64,000 nt of DNA. Origin: Anaerolineales bacterium UBA6055 (GTDB lineage Bacteria; Chloroflexota; Anaerolineae; Aggregatilineales; Phototrophicaceae). The notes under the pieces are model-generated. The model was given only the letters and a program-made list of their open reading frames with translations. It had not been told where the DNA came from and did not search any database. The DNA lies in contig DIYL01000026.1 in NCBI GenBank assembly GCA_002428985.1, forward strand, positions 62,001 to 126,000. The letters run 5' to 3'. Position 1 is the first letter of the stretch; every line of letters starts with the position of its first letter. Of this stretch, positions 36,046 through 46,180 are shown piece after piece. Position numbers and translations under genes: made by a program.

Positions 36046-37239
36046 ATGACCCAATCGGATGCAAAACCCGGAGTCGATAGCCCAATAACCCTACATAATG
36101 TACTTCGCGCCGTTGCAGAAAATCCAACTGGACAAGATACAATCTCACAAATTTTACATCGTATCATTGATCTCACATATGCCGACGCAGGGTTCTTCCT
36201 TGTTTTCGATGAAGCTGAGATTCTTGTATCTCAAAATCTACAGCTTGAAGACCTTACAATAGAAGACGTCTCACAAACCATCAATCACTATCTAAATGAG
36301 TTGTATATCGGCATTGATGTACCCGACATGCTTGGGAATCAATTTCGAGGGTGGATGATTATACCCATTGTGCAAGATCAAACACCTGTTGGTGGGTTAG
36401 TCATGTTGTACAGCAATCCTGTTGAATTGCAGGATTCACTTAGCCCTACACTCGAATCAACTATCAACATATTACGTACAGTCACGCTGATCGCCCGTGC
36501 CCAAGCCCAGCAAATTCGTCACAATCGCAATCGACAAGAATTTTTGCGCATCGTTACCCACGACATGCGTTCACCACTGACATCAATGGGTGGCTTCGGT
36601 AGTATGTTGGAAACACAAGTGGCTGGCGAACTCAACGAAAAACAAAGTTATTTCCTAGCCAAAATTATGTCAGGTATCGCCCACCTAACCTTGCAGATCG
36701 ACAATATGCAAGATGCGGGCCGCTATGATCCAGAAACAGGATTTTATGAAATGGCACGCTCGCCAACAGATTTGATTGATCTTGTCCAAAAATTAGTATC
36801 CAACTCTCTTGTACCAGCAGAAAAACAAAATCTTCAAATTAACTTTTTCGCAGATGATACCTTACCAATTGTCAATATTGACTCTGCTATGCTTGAGCGG
36901 TCTATCCTGAACCTCATGGATAATGCTGTCAAATACACACCAGATGGTGGAAAAATAGACGTCTATGTACGTCATATTGAAGACGACATTCTCATAGCTG
37001 TAGAAGATGACGGTCTCGGTATTAGTGAAGACAATATCGCACAATTGTTTGATCGACATTATCGTGTCCAACGCATGGAACATAAACGTATAAAAGGTAG
37101 TGGGCTCGGATTATTTATCGTGCGCAGTGTTGCCCGTAAACATAGTGGTGAAGCTTGGGTTGAAAGTGTTGAAGGCGAAGGCAGTACCTTCTTCATTCGT
37201 ATTCCTCTTTCCGGTAAAAATCTGCTTGGGGGCGAATAG
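36046..37239 (+). CDS. Soluble sensor histidine kinase
   Basis: 397 residues with no membrane segment. Residues about 15-150 are a GAF-like sensor domain. HisKA follows with FLRIVTHDMRSPLTSMGGF (His172) and then an ATPase domain: N box LMDNAVKYTPDGG, G1 VEDDGLGISED, G2 GSGLGLFIVRSVARKHSG. Signals by phosphorylating a response regulator, but none is adjacent, so it is an orphan kinase here. Followed by mutL after about 60 bp. Confidence 0.9.
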   Translation: MTQSDAKPGVDSPITLHNVLRAVAENPTGQDTISQILHRIIDLTYADAGFFLVFDEAEILVSQNLQLEDLTIEDVSQTINHYLNELYIGIDVPDMLGNQFRGWMIIPIVQDQTPVGGLVMLYSNPVELQDSLSPTLESTINILRTVTLIARAQAQQIRHNRNRQEFLRIVTHDMRSPLTSMGGFGSMLETQVAGELNEKQSYFLAKIMSGIAHLTLQIDNMQDAGRYDPETGFYEMARSPTDLIDLVQKLVSNSLVPAEKQNLQINFFADDTLPIVNIDSAMLERSILNLMDNAVKYTPDGGKIDVYVRHIEDDILIAVEDDGLGISEDNIAQLFDRHYRVQRMEHKRIKGSGLGLFIVRSVARKHSGEAWVESVEGEGSTFFIRIPLSGKNLLGGE

Positions 37240-37300
37240 GTTACAAATTTCTGCTATACTTTAGGCATTAGAACAGTTGTTTAGAAATGCTTAAAGTCTT

Positions 37301-39067
37301 ATGCCGATTGCCATACTTACCGAAGATGTTATCGCTCGTATTGCCGCTGGCGAAGTTGTTGAACGACCAGCATCTGTTGTAAAAGAGCTTATCGAAAACT
37401 CACTAGATGCTGGAGCGACAGCAATTCATGTTGAAATCGCCGCTAGTGGTCGCCAACTCATCCGTATCAGCGATAATGGCTCAGGTATTTTGCGGGACGA
37501 AATCGAGCTTGCCTTTAAACGTCATGCCACAAGCAAACTACGTGACACAGACGATCTAGAACGACTTGTTACACTCGGGTTTCGTGGGGAAGCCCTTGCG
37601 AGCATCTCAGCGGTTAGCCAAACAACGATTGTCACTCGTCATCGTTCCGAAGATATGGGTATTTCGCTCAAGATGAATGGTGGCACGATTCAGCACAACA
37701 AAGCTATTGGTGCACCTGCTGGTACAGTCGTTACAATAGAAAATCTATTTTTTAACACCCCTGCCCGCCTCAAATTCCTAAAAAGTGACAATACCGAAAA
37801 ACGACATATCCAAACTGTAGTAACCCGTTATGCAATGGCATATCCTGATGTTCGTTTTGTGCTCAAACAAGATGGACGTGAACAATTCAGGTCATCTGGA
37901 GGGGGTGGATTAGCTGATGTGGTAGCTAAAGTATTTGGAATAGATAGTTTCAAACGCATGGTAGAAGTAGAAAGTGAGGAAGTTGGGCGAGGTGGCTACC
38001 CTCAAATCAATGTTTATGGTTTTGTCTCCGAACCGGCGCTGAACCGCAACGATCGCTCTCGTATTATTATCTTTATCAATGGACGTGCCATCCAAGACAC
38101 AGCGCTTACCCATGCGATTACACAAGCATATCATGCGATGATTAAGTCAGGACGTTATCCGATGGGTGTTTTATTGCTCACAATGCCGACAGAATTTGTC
38201 GATGTCAATGTGCACCCGACCAAAGCAGAGGTCCGATTCAAAGATAGCAATCAGGTATTTGTTGCAGTTCAACGGGCTGTGCGTCAGGCAATTTTAAGTT
38301 TTGCCGAAGCCCCCATAAATCATGATGAATGGTCAGATACAGGTTTTACCAACGACTACATTGAATATAACCGCCAGCTCAATATGCCGATGCAATCCCC
38401 TGATTTTGGTCGTTTACGTGATTACGGTAATTACGATGTGGCAGATGACAATGCTGATTTAGATTATATTCCTGAAGGTGCAGGCTCACCCGACAAACCA
38501 CGCACACTCCCGCTTTTACGTGTTGTCGGGCAGGTTGGTGCAGTCTATATCATTGCCGAAGGGCCCGCAGGAATGTACCTGATTGATCAGAATGCTGCCC
38601 ACGAACGGGTTCTGTATGAGCAATTATCAGAAAATATTAAAGCCAACGAGCTCAAAATTTTCTCACCAGATGAAAGTCTAAGTGTGATGCTGTCACCTGA
38701 AGACGCAACACTCTTAACTAAACTAGGTGATGAATTTGCGAGTCTAGGTTTTGAAATTGAAGTTTTTGGGCCCAATACATTTATCGTACGATCCATGCCC
38801 CATATAATCGCAGGACAAGCTATCAACCAGACACTGCCACAGATTCTCAGTCTGGTACAATACACAAATCATAGGCAGCAGGATATGATTACAGCAATTG
38901 CATCAGTTGGTGCAGTCAAAAGCGGACAAATTTTAGAAACCGACGAAATGCAAGCTCTCATTCGTCAGTTAGAGCGTTGTCCATCCCCATATGAATCACC
39001 ATCAGGACGGACAACACTTGTCCATATGAGTCGTGAGCATCTCGCCAAAGAATTTGGTAGAAGCTAG
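37301..39067 (+). CDS. mutL: DNA mismatch repair protein MutL
   Basis: 588 residues. GHKL ATPase motifs ELIENSLDAGAT, RISDNGSGI, KRHATSKL and GFRGEALASI, then the middle domain with the NVHPTKAEVRF motif, a variable linker and the MutL C-terminal dimerisation domain. I do not see the DQHAAHERxxYE-type endonuclease motif intact: it reads YLIDQNAAHERVLYEQL, with QNAA in place of QHAA, so nicking activity is uncertain. Works with MutS (not in window). Its TAG shares CTAG with the kinase stop on the other strand. Confidence 0.95.
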   Translation: MPIAILTEDVIARIAAGEVVERPASVVKELIENSLDAGATAIHVEIAASGRQLIRISDNGSGILRDEIELAFKRHATSKLRDTDDLERLVTLGFRGEALASISAVSQTTIVTRHRSEDMGISLKMNGGTIQHNKAIGAPAGTVVTIENLFFNTPARLKFLKSDNTEKRHIQTVVTRYAMAYPDVRFVLKQDGREQFRSSGGGGLADVVAKVFGIDSFKRMVEVESEEVGRGGYPQINVYGFVSEPALNRNDRSRIIIFINGRAIQDTALTHAITQAYHAMIKSGRYPMGVLLLTMPTEFVDVNVHPTKAEVRFKDSNQVFVAVQRAVRQAILSFAEAPINHDEWSDTGFTNDYIEYNRQLNMPMQSPDFGRLRDYGNYDVADDNADLDYIPEGAGSPDKPRTLPLLRVVGQVGAVYIIAEGPAGMYLIDQNAAHERVLYEQLSENIKANELKIFSPDESLSVMLSPEDATLLTKLGDEFASLGFEIEVFGPNTFIVRSMPHIIAGQAINQTLPQILSLVQYTNHRQQDMITAIASVGAVKSGQILETDEMQALIRQLERCPSPYESPSGRTTLVHMSREHLAKEFGRS

Positions 39068-40386
39068 CCACCTAATACAGGGAACACACCAAATAAGTAC
39101 AATGGTACGAGCCCAGCCACAGCAATAAATGCCAAAATCACGAGTGTAATTGTCACAAAATCCAATCCGGTTGGTTCTTCTTGCCGCATTGGAGGATTCA
39201 CGGGACTATATCCACCTGTTCCCGTAGCATTCCATGAACCATCAGGCTTAATTGGACTTTGACGCGGTGGTGCAGGTGTTGAACTCGGAGGCAATGGAGA
39301 TTGGGCACGTTGAGCCACATTATCGACAAATGGTTGAGGTGGTTTCACCTTACTTGGGCTCTCAATTGTCTGTTGTTGACGATTATCCGTAGGTGCATGG
39401 GGAGCAGCTCCATATCTAACAGTTTCATCTTGAGAAACAGGACGTGGAATATTCGGGGGACGGCTTGATGGTGACTGTGGTGGCGGTATAGAAACAGGTC
39501 TTTGCCCCTCAACAGTAGGTGGAGCCGGCGGAGTCTGTATTGTATTCGCACTAGCATTCTTAGTACGATCCTGCACACCTTTTAAAATATGCCCGAGTTG
39601 GTCAGCTTGACTATACCGATCATTTGGACGTTTGCTCATCACCTTTTGTATAATCTTCGAGATTTCATCAGGTACGGCTGGATTCACATCTTTGGCTTTT
39701 GGCACTTCAGATTGAATATGAGCCATTGCCAATTCACGCTGTGATGTCCCGATATACGGCAAACGTCCTGTAAACATCTCAAACATCACAATCCCAATCG
39801 AATAAACATCCGATGCTGGTGAAGGTTTTTCACCACGGGCTTGTTCGGGCGCAAAATAGTGAGGGCTACCCCAAACAACGTCCGCACGGGTCTGTGGCAT
39901 TGTATCCGTATACGCCTGTGCAATACCAAAATCGGTAACTTTAATCACATTATTTTTATTAATCAGAATATTCTGTGGTTTTACATCGGCATGAACAAGC
40001 CGTGACCGATGCGCAAACCCTAATCCACCACAGATTTGAATCGCAAAATCTAAAGCCTTAGGATAAGGTAATGCGCCCTGTGTTTTGATGAGTTTTTTGA
40101 GGTCTTGCCCCTCAATCATCTCCATAACAATATAGTGTGTCGGGCCATCACTACCAACATCATGCACCGTCACAATATTAGGATGTTGCATCATCGCAAC
40201 ACTGCGCGCTTCTTGCTGGAATTTTGATAGGAATGCCGGGTCTTGTGTTAAACTTGGACGCAAGATTTTGACAGCAACCGTTCGTCCCAAGGATCGGTCA
40301 ACTGCTTTATAAATGACTGACATCCCACCAGACCCCTGTTGGGCGATGAGTTCATAACGATTATTGAGTAGTGTTTCTCCTGCCAT
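39064..40386 (-). CDS. Membrane-anchored Ser/Thr protein kinase
   Basis: 440 residues. Kinase domain at about 1-270: Gly loop QGSGGMSVIYKAVD, VAVKIL lysine, catalytic loop HADVKPQNILIN (HAD instead of HRD, a non-RD form), DFG as VTDFGIAQ and SDVYSIGIVMFEM. Then a Pro-rich, probably disordered linker (residues about 280-400) and a single C-terminal membrane helix (TITLVILAFIAVAGLVPLYL). No PASTA repeats follow. A Hanks-type signalling kinase at the membrane; substrates unknown. Confidence 0.92.
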   Translation of the reverse strand: MAGETLLNNRYELIAQQGSGGMSVIYKAVDRSLGRTVAVKILRPSLTQDPAFLSKFQQEARSVAMMQHPNIVTVHDVGSDGPTHYIVMEMIEGQDLKKLIKTQGALPYPKALDFAIQICGGLGFAHRSRLVHADVKPQNILINKNNVIKVTDFGIAQAYTDTMPQTRADVVWGSPHYFAPEQARGEKPSPASDVYSIGIVMFEMFTGRLPYIGTSQRELAMAHIQSEVPKAKDVNPAVPDEISKIIQKVMSKRPNDRYSQADQLGHILKGVQDRTKNASANTIQTPPAPPTVEGQRPVSIPPPQSPSSRPPNIPRPVSQDETVRYGAAPHAPTDNRQQQTIESPSKVKPPQPFVDNVAQRAQSPLPPSSTPAPPRQSPIKPDGSWNATGTGGYSPVNPPMRQEEPTGLDFVTITLVILAFIAVAGLVPLYLFGVFPVLGG

Positions 40387-40399
40387 AGAATTCCTCGCT

Positions 40400-41551
40400 T
40401 TATGGTCGGGTTACAGGGTCGAAGAATGTGCGATATTCACGCAATGCGCTACGATCAGTCAAACTCGCAATATAATCCGCAATAACACGGTGTTTTGACT
40501 CTTTATCGAGCTTTACGCGATAGTCTTCAGGTAATTGCAGTGGCTCTTTTACATAGCTAGAAAATAAAGCACTTACAAAATGTTCTGCACGTTCCTGCAT
40601 CCGCACAATTCTAAAATGACGATACATATTTTGATAGAGAAAATCTTTAAGTTCACGATTCATCTCTTGTTGTTTAACACTGTGAGATACCAGTGGTTTA
40701 CTATAATTTTGAACATCCAAAGATGACTGAGGGTTGAGCATTTTAATATTCTGCATCGTCTCAGTTAAAACATCATCCACTTGTATCCCAACCAACTCAC
40801 GGATGATATGGTGGCGTGTAATCTCATCTAGCACACTACCATCCCAACGAATGCGATCAACAACAATCTGCCAGATTTCAAGATCTTTTAACTGATGAAT
40901 CGTAATCAGACCTGCCAACAACCCATCATCAAGATCATGTGCATTATACGCCAGCTCATCAGCAATATTTGCAATCTGCGCCTCAATACTTGCACCCGTC
41001 TCCTGACTAATATCAGCTAATTCACTAATATCATACTCGGTTTCATGTTTGGCAATCCCCTCAAGTGTTTCATAAGTCAAGTTTAAACCTTGCCACTTAG
41101 GGTAACGATGTTCAAGTTCTGTAACAACGCGATAACTCTGATGATTGTGATTGAATCCGCCATACTCAGCCATTAACTGATTCAAAATATCTTCGCCTGC
41201 ATGCCCAAATGGCGGATGTCCCAGATCATGAGCCAGACAAATTGCCTCAACAAGATATTCATTCGAACCTAACGCTCGTGCTAAAGTACGTCCAATTTGT
41301 GAGACCTCAAGTGTATGGGTCAATCGTGTACGGAAATAATCTCCAGCATCATTAACAAACACCTGTGTTTTATACTCCAGTAGACGAAACGCAGCCGAAT
41401 GTATAATCCGATCTCTGTCTCGCTGAAACGCCGTTCGGTATCGGGGCTCTGCTTCATGATGCAAACGTCCCCTTGATTCACCACTTTTCAAAGCATAAGG
41501 TGCAAGTGTGTCTAACTCATGTTGTTCCAACTGTATCCGATTGTAATACAT
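40400..41551 (-). CDS. dgt: Deoxyguanosinetriphosphate triphosphohydrolase-like protein
   Basis: 383 residues from ATG 41551, which has AAAGGA at eight bases (a TTG six bases earlier is too close to that site). HD-domain motifs: RTRLTHTLEVSQIGRTLARA, LAHDLGHPPFGHAGE and the later NIADELAYNAHDLDDG. dGTPases release triphosphate from dNTPs and help set pool balance. It follows the kinase on the same strand. Confidence 0.92.
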   Translation of the reverse strand: MYYNRIQLEQHELDTLAPYALKSGESRGRLHHEAEPRYRTAFQRDRDRIIHSAAFRLLEYKTQVFVNDAGDYFRTRLTHTLEVSQIGRTLARALGSNEYLVEAICLAHDLGHPPFGHAGEDILNQLMAEYGGFNHNHQSYRVVTELEHRYPKWQGLNLTYETLEGIAKHETEYDISELADISQETGASIEAQIANIADELAYNAHDLDDGLLAGLITIHQLKDLEIWQIVVDRIRWDGSVLDEITRHHIIRELVGIQVDDVLTETMQNIKMLNPQSSLDVQNYSKPLVSHSVKQQEMNRELKDFLYQNMYRHFRIVRMQERAEHFVSALFSSYVKEPLQLPEDYRVKLDKESKHRVIADYIASLTDRSALREYRTFFDPVTRP

Positions 41552-41729
41552 AACCAATATCCTTTGTTACATATCTTATTGTAGCTTGACCGCACAATTT
41601 GTGCACCCACCCAATCTTACAATCTGTTACAAACACTAAATTAAAATACTAAGATACAACGCTAGTTGTTAACCTGTAAGCTAGTCTATAATACATCTAT
41701 CAACCATTTACCAACAAAGAAAAAGATTT

Positions 41730-42335
41730 ATGGAACTGAAAACAATACAGTATCAGGTATCCAACGCCAACAAGCAATCTACGGGTCGCCAACTATCCGC
41801 ATGGTATGATGACAACAATGTTTTAGTGTATATACCCCATATCGGTGAATACTACGGTGATAGCACAGTTTCGCGTCCGATCTGGATTACGCCAAGTTTC
41901 TCTTGGATGGTGCATCATGCCGATTGGTTAGAAGCACCTCATTACGAAACAATTGAATGTATGATCATTCAGAGATTTGCCTTTGATGATATGTTACTTA
42001 AAGCATTTCCTGCTCGTTATCCGAATGGTTTGTTCGAATCACGTGAAGAATGGCAAAAGCAACAAGCAGCAGCAACCATCCAATATCGCTGGGATTTTGA
42101 TTACGCACCAGATGGCACAAAATTAGACCGTGAAATCCTTCTCATCGGGGTACATAGTAGAACATGGATGCAATATGTTATCAAAAGCCAGATCAGTGCG
42201 TATAAAGAAATTGACGAAGCACTATTTAAGCAGAAGGAACATGCCATATCACCCTACGAATTTTTGATAGTCCCTGATGAAAACTCGTATCCTATCGATG
42301 CTTCTGTCAAGAAAATCTTAGATATTACAAATTAA
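41730..42335 (+). CDS. DUF4291-like protein
   Basis: 201 residues. SAWYDDNNVLVYIPHIGEYY followed by WITPSFSWMVHHADW recalls the DUF4291 pattern (Y-D-D...V-Y-Q, then W-I-K-P-S-F-x-W-M). The late R-E-I-x-L-I-G-V segment fits its W-D-P...R-x-I-Q-x-G-L end. Function of that family is unknown. Stop shares TTAA with the selB stop. Confidence 0.6.
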   Translation: MELKTIQYQVSNANKQSTGRQLSAWYDDNNVLVYIPHIGEYYGDSTVSRPIWITPSFSWMVHHADWLEAPHYETIECMIIQRFAFDDMLLKAFPARYPNGLFESREEWQKQQAAATIQYRWDFDYAPDGTKLDREILLIGVHSRTWMQYVIKSQISAYKEIDEALFKQKEHAISPYEFLIVPDENSYPIDASVKKILDITN

Positions 42336-44209
42336 GTGCGTGGGGCGTTACGCCCGCGTTGGCGTGCGTCGCCAACACGCTGTGTAATACCCAACGAGTC
42401 AAGATGTTCCAACATTGCTATTGCATACTTGCGTGATGTCGAAAATTCATCGCGCAATGTTTTTGCATCAATTTCATTGTGATTATCTATATACACTAAA
42501 ATATGACTTACCAGTGTTTCATAGGCATCGCGCGTAAACACAATACCATCGCTAATATTGACTAGCTTTTTTAAATCAATTAAAGCACGGATTACAGTGT
42601 CACCTGCAATTTGATTTAATTCATCTAACGGAGGAGGCATATACGCACTATCCCCCAAAACACGCATTACTTGGTCAATATTGGTAATCTGTTGATCCGA
42701 GAATACAATCTGATGATCAACCTGCCGAACAAAATGATCCTCAGTAACAAGTCGAGCCGACGCACTCAACATCATATCTAACAAATTCAGTTTAATCTTC
42801 AATCGGCTTTGTAATTCTGCCTTCAAAATCCCTAAACGTAGCGGGTTTATCTGATGATAAATCGCTACCTCGGTAATCATCTGACTTAACATCTGTTGAT
42901 AGGATGATGTCGCCCAATATAATGTATCGCTCAATTGTGTAATAAGGTGTTCATGCAACGCATCATCAAGCGCTTGTGCTAATTCTGCATCACTATATCC
43001 AACATTTTTTTGCAATACCTGTAATTTTACAGGAGACTCGCCTTCAGCAATCTGCGCCAACCGTTCGGCCGGTGTACCGCTAAGACGCATTTCCAAATCG
43101 TGAATCACATCAGATTGAAAGCGCTTCCAGCGTCTCCCGGGGTGAGGGTTTACAATCACACCACCACCGATCGTTTGAGCAGGTGATGGATACCGCAATA
43201 TGAAACGATCACCACGCGTCAAGGGTAGCGCATCCCGCAAACGGATTTGTAGCCATCCCTCACTAGCAGGTGCCAGCGTTTCATCATTCAACAACCGAAC
43301 ATTCGCCAGAGATTCCGATGCCCCAGAAAATAACTTAACTTCAGCATTATGTTTAAGTGGACGATCAATATCTTGTAGGTGCTGAAAATAAACATCTACA
43401 AGCAAAGTTGAATGTATATGCCCAGGATATGTTAGTACATCCCCACGTTGAACCTGTTCTTTGTTAAGACCAGCAATATTGACAGCAACTCTGCTTCCGG
43501 GGGATGCAGTTTCCACATCTTGCTTATAGCTCTGCATACCACGTACGCGCCCCATTTCACCGCTGGGTTGTAATTCAATATTATCTCCAACATGCAATGT
43601 ACCGCCAGACAGTGTGCCTGTCACAACCGTTCCAAACCCACTCACACTAAATACACGATCAATCGGCAAACGTGGGTGATGAAAATTAACACGTTGTGGC
43701 AATTGATTTAAGCGAGCTTGCAAAGTATGAATTAGAGTATCCAAACCCTCGCCGGTCATAGATGAAACAGGAACAACTGGCGCATTATCAATTTGGGTTG
43801 TTGCCAATAAATCCTCAACATCTAATGTAACAAGCTCGATCCAATCAGGATCATCTATCAGATCTATTTTTGTGAGAGCAACCACAACATTATCGACACC
43901 TAATAAATCAAGTATCGCGAGATGTTCACGAGTCTGAGGCATCACACCTTCATCAGCAGCTACAACTAGAATCGCCGCATCAATCCCGCCAACTCCCGCC
44001 AACATATTCTCAATAAAGTCACGATGCCCCGGCACATCAACAATACCTAACATTTCGCCATCGGGAAGTGTCACCCAAGCGAAACCAAGGTCTATTGTCA
44101 ATTTACGGTTCTGTTCTTCTTCTAGGCGGTCTGGATTAATCCCTGTTAGAGTCTGTACCAATGTCGATTTACCATGATCAACATGCCCCGATGTACCAAC
44201 AACACGCAT
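42332..44209 (-). CDS. selB: Selenocysteine-specific elongation factor SelB
   Basis: 625 residues. GTPase motifs GHVDHGKSTLVQTL, DVPGHRDFIENM and TKIDL, then EF-Tu-type domains II and III (VFSVSGFGTVVTGTLSGG), and a C-terminal half of winged helices that bind the SECIS RNA. Brings Sec-tRNA to UGA codons. selA, selD and tRNA-Sec are not in this window. It starts three bases after the coiled-coil gene, so the two are co-transcribed. Confidence 0.93.
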   Translation of the reverse strand: MRVVGTSGHVDHGKSTLVQTLTGINPDRLEEEQNRKLTIDLGFAWVTLPDGEMLGIVDVPGHRDFIENMLAGVGGIDAAILVVAADEGVMPQTREHLAILDLLGVDNVVVALTKIDLIDDPDWIELVTLDVEDLLATTQIDNAPVVPVSSMTGEGLDTLIHTLQARLNQLPQRVNFHHPRLPIDRVFSVSGFGTVVTGTLSGGTLHVGDNIELQPSGEMGRVRGMQSYKQDVETASPGSRVAVNIAGLNKEQVQRGDVLTYPGHIHSTLLVDVYFQHLQDIDRPLKHNAEVKLFSGASESLANVRLLNDETLAPASEGWLQIRLRDALPLTRGDRFILRYPSPAQTIGGGVIVNPHPGRRWKRFQSDVIHDLEMRLSGTPAERLAQIAEGESPVKLQVLQKNVGYSDAELAQALDDALHEHLITQLSDTLYWATSSYQQMLSQMITEVAIYHQINPLRLGILKAELQSRLKIKLNLLDMMLSASARLVTEDHFVRQVDHQIVFSDQQITNIDQVMRVLGDSAYMPPPLDELNQIAGDTVIRALIDLKKLVNISDGIVFTRDAYETLVSHILVYIDNHNEIDAKTLRDEFSTSRKYAIAMLEHLDSLGITQRVGDARQRGRNAPRT

Positions 44210-44212
44210 ATC

Positions 44213-45466
44213 CTACGAACCGTTTAGCCCATTCCCGTTAGTCAAGCCATTTGTAGTTGAGGAATTCGTTGATTCCGAAACTGCGTCAGATGATGTTGTC
44301 TTGCTCGTTGTATCATATTCATGCAATAACGATTGATAACGATCACGATACAAATCAGCCCGTGCTCGTTCCAACTGCCACAAACGATCAACACTTTCGC
44401 GTACTGGCGGGATTAATACCTCAACTTCATCCAAGCGTTTAACATAAGTTTCAAATTCTTTATCATGATTACGCCAAACTTCATCACTCGAAAGCGTCAG
44501 TTGCTTCCAACGCTTTTGATCATCATCACGCCAATCATTCCACTCTTGACGAAATCGCTCTTCACTCAGGCGTTGCATCTCTGCAACTTCATTAATCCGT
44601 CGTTCCAGACGATCACCAATGCGATTGAAATCGTCAATAATGCGCTTCATCTCGCGATAGGTCTGTTCCCATTGTTCGAAGCGCTCAATATTCTTTGACA
44701 TTTCTTCATCATGTTGAGTAAAGCGTTTCATCAGATCATCAACTTGTTGATCACGCTGTTGCATCACTAAATGCTGTTGATCAATAAACTGCTGAATTTG
44801 CTCGCGACGTTCCCGTTCGCCATTTGCAAATTCTTGTACACGACGTTCGTTACGAATCGCAAGGTCTTCAATTAGTGTTATTTTCGGACGAATCGTATCT
44901 GTTTGTTTCTTTTGTTCCGGTAATTCTGTCTCAATTTCAGATAGTCGGCGCGCATCTGTACGACGTTGTTCTTCCAAGAACGCAAGACGCCGTTCCGGTT
45001 CCTCTAGTTTCTTACCAAGGTCATCCATCCGCTGCTCAATCACACGCATGGAGTTCGTCAGACGGTCACCTTCAGTTTGCAGGCCGCTCACAGCACCAAC
45101 CTGTTTTTCGACCTTATCAATCTTTTCACCCAGATCACGCACAGACCGTTGAATATTATCACGCTGGAGTTCAATGCGCCGTTCAGCCTCACGCTCAGCC
45201 GTCAACCGTCTAGACTCTGAACTCTCCAATAGCTGACGCATTTCAACGCGAACTTGCTCCATAATATCTCGCTCACGTTGAGCCGGAAGCGAATCCTGTT
45301 TCATGATCGTCTGGTCAGATTCAACACTATTCATACGACGTTGCATCTGATCGATATATTCTTGTTGTTGAGCGAGCCGTTCCTCGAGTGTGGCAATCGT
45401 TGCCTTATCGCGACGACGTTCTTCATCTAACCACTCAATCATCTTTGCGATCTGATTGACATCCAT
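44213..45466 (-). CDS. Long coiled-coil protein of unknown function
   Basis: 417 residues, almost entirely Glu/Arg/Gln-rich heptads from about 10 to 385 (for example RRDKATIATLEERLAQQQEY and RRLAFLEEQRRTDARRL), ending in a Ser/Thr/Asn/Gly-rich tail. No signal peptide or enzyme motif. Likely a cytoplasmic structural or scaffold protein. Its tight coupling to selB is curious, and no known role links the two. Confidence 0.7.
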   Translation of the reverse strand: MDVNQIAKMIEWLDEERRRDKATIATLEERLAQQQEYIDQMQRRMNSVESDQTIMKQDSLPAQRERDIMEQVRVEMRQLLESSESRRLTAEREAERRIELQRDNIQRSVRDLGEKIDKVEKQVGAVSGLQTEGDRLTNSMRVIEQRMDDLGKKLEEPERRLAFLEEQRRTDARRLSEIETELPEQKKQTDTIRPKITLIEDLAIRNERRVQEFANGERERREQIQQFIDQQHLVMQQRDQQVDDLMKRFTQHDEEMSKNIERFEQWEQTYREMKRIIDDFNRIGDRLERRINEVAEMQRLSEERFRQEWNDWRDDDQKRWKQLTLSSDEVWRNHDKEFETYVKRLDEVEVLIPPVRESVDRLWQLERARADLYRDRYQSLLHEYDTTSKTTSSDAVSESTNSSTTNGLTNGNGLNGS

Positions 45467-45557
45467 CTAATCTTCCTCCAGTTGCTCGTATGAACGCATA
45501 CTTACAATATAGTCCAATTATATCAAGCACCTTATCTATCTTATAGTTTAAAAACAA

Positions 45558-46142
45558 CTATTGTAGCTCGACTCCGGACACATCCGACACATCAATACTG
45601 TTTACCTGGTTTAGAATGCTATTGATGATAAGCTGTGCGAACCGAAACAAGGCTTGCATCTGCGAGATACGCTCAAGGTAAATTTTTGCTAATGCCTGCT
45701 CTTCTTCTGTCATCTCTTCCATAGACTTAGACAAAATATCCTTGTTCTCTTCCATCACAGCCAACGCGCGCTCAACATCACGCATCTCACGACCACTGAC
45801 TACATTAGAAAATATCTGCCAAAAATCAGTTTCAGCCTCATAATACTTACGACGCCCGCTACCACCACGCACCCAGACTTGACGTACCATTCCCATATGT
45901 TCAAGCGAGCGCATATTCATACTTACACTAGCTTTAGAAATGCCTAATCGTTCCATCATATCATCAAGACACAGTGGCTCTGCACTGAGCAATAATGTAC
46001 CGTACAATTGTCCCATTACTTTGCTGAATCCAAAGTAATCTGCCAACTGTCCCAAGCCATCTAACATACTATCATGTACGACCTGCAAGTCACCTGCAAG
46101 TGGGTCTAATGTGCTATTTTCTTTCTGCGATTCTTCGGACAT
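45558..46142 (-). CDS. GbsR/MarR-type transcriptional regulator
   Basis: 194 residues. A winged HTH at about 35-105: GFSKVMGQLYGTLLLSAEPL, then MERLGISKASVSMNMRSLEHMG and the wing VWVRGGSGRRKYYEAE. A helical C-terminal dimerisation domain follows. This matches the GbsR family, whose members often control osmoprotectant or membrane genes. The target is unknown here. The next gene downstream in transcription direction is the coiled-coil/selB pair, about 90 bp away. Confidence 0.8.
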   Translation of the reverse strand: MSEESQKENSTLDPLAGDLQVVHDSMLDGLGQLADYFGFSKVMGQLYGTLLLSAEPLCLDDMMERLGISKASVSMNMRSLEHMGMVRQVWVRGGSGRRKYYEAETDFWQIFSNVVSGREMRDVERALAVMEENKDILSKSMEEMTEEEQALAKIYLERISQMQALFRFAQLIINSILNQVNSIDVSDVSGVELQ

Positions 46143-46180
46143 TTCTCTCTACCTGTTATTCCTACACTAAACGATACAAC

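Noticed and set aside
44213..45466. + strand frames opposite the coiled-coil gene (for example 44824-45213)
   Set aside because: Shadows of the repetitive Glu/Arg/Gln codons on the minus strand.
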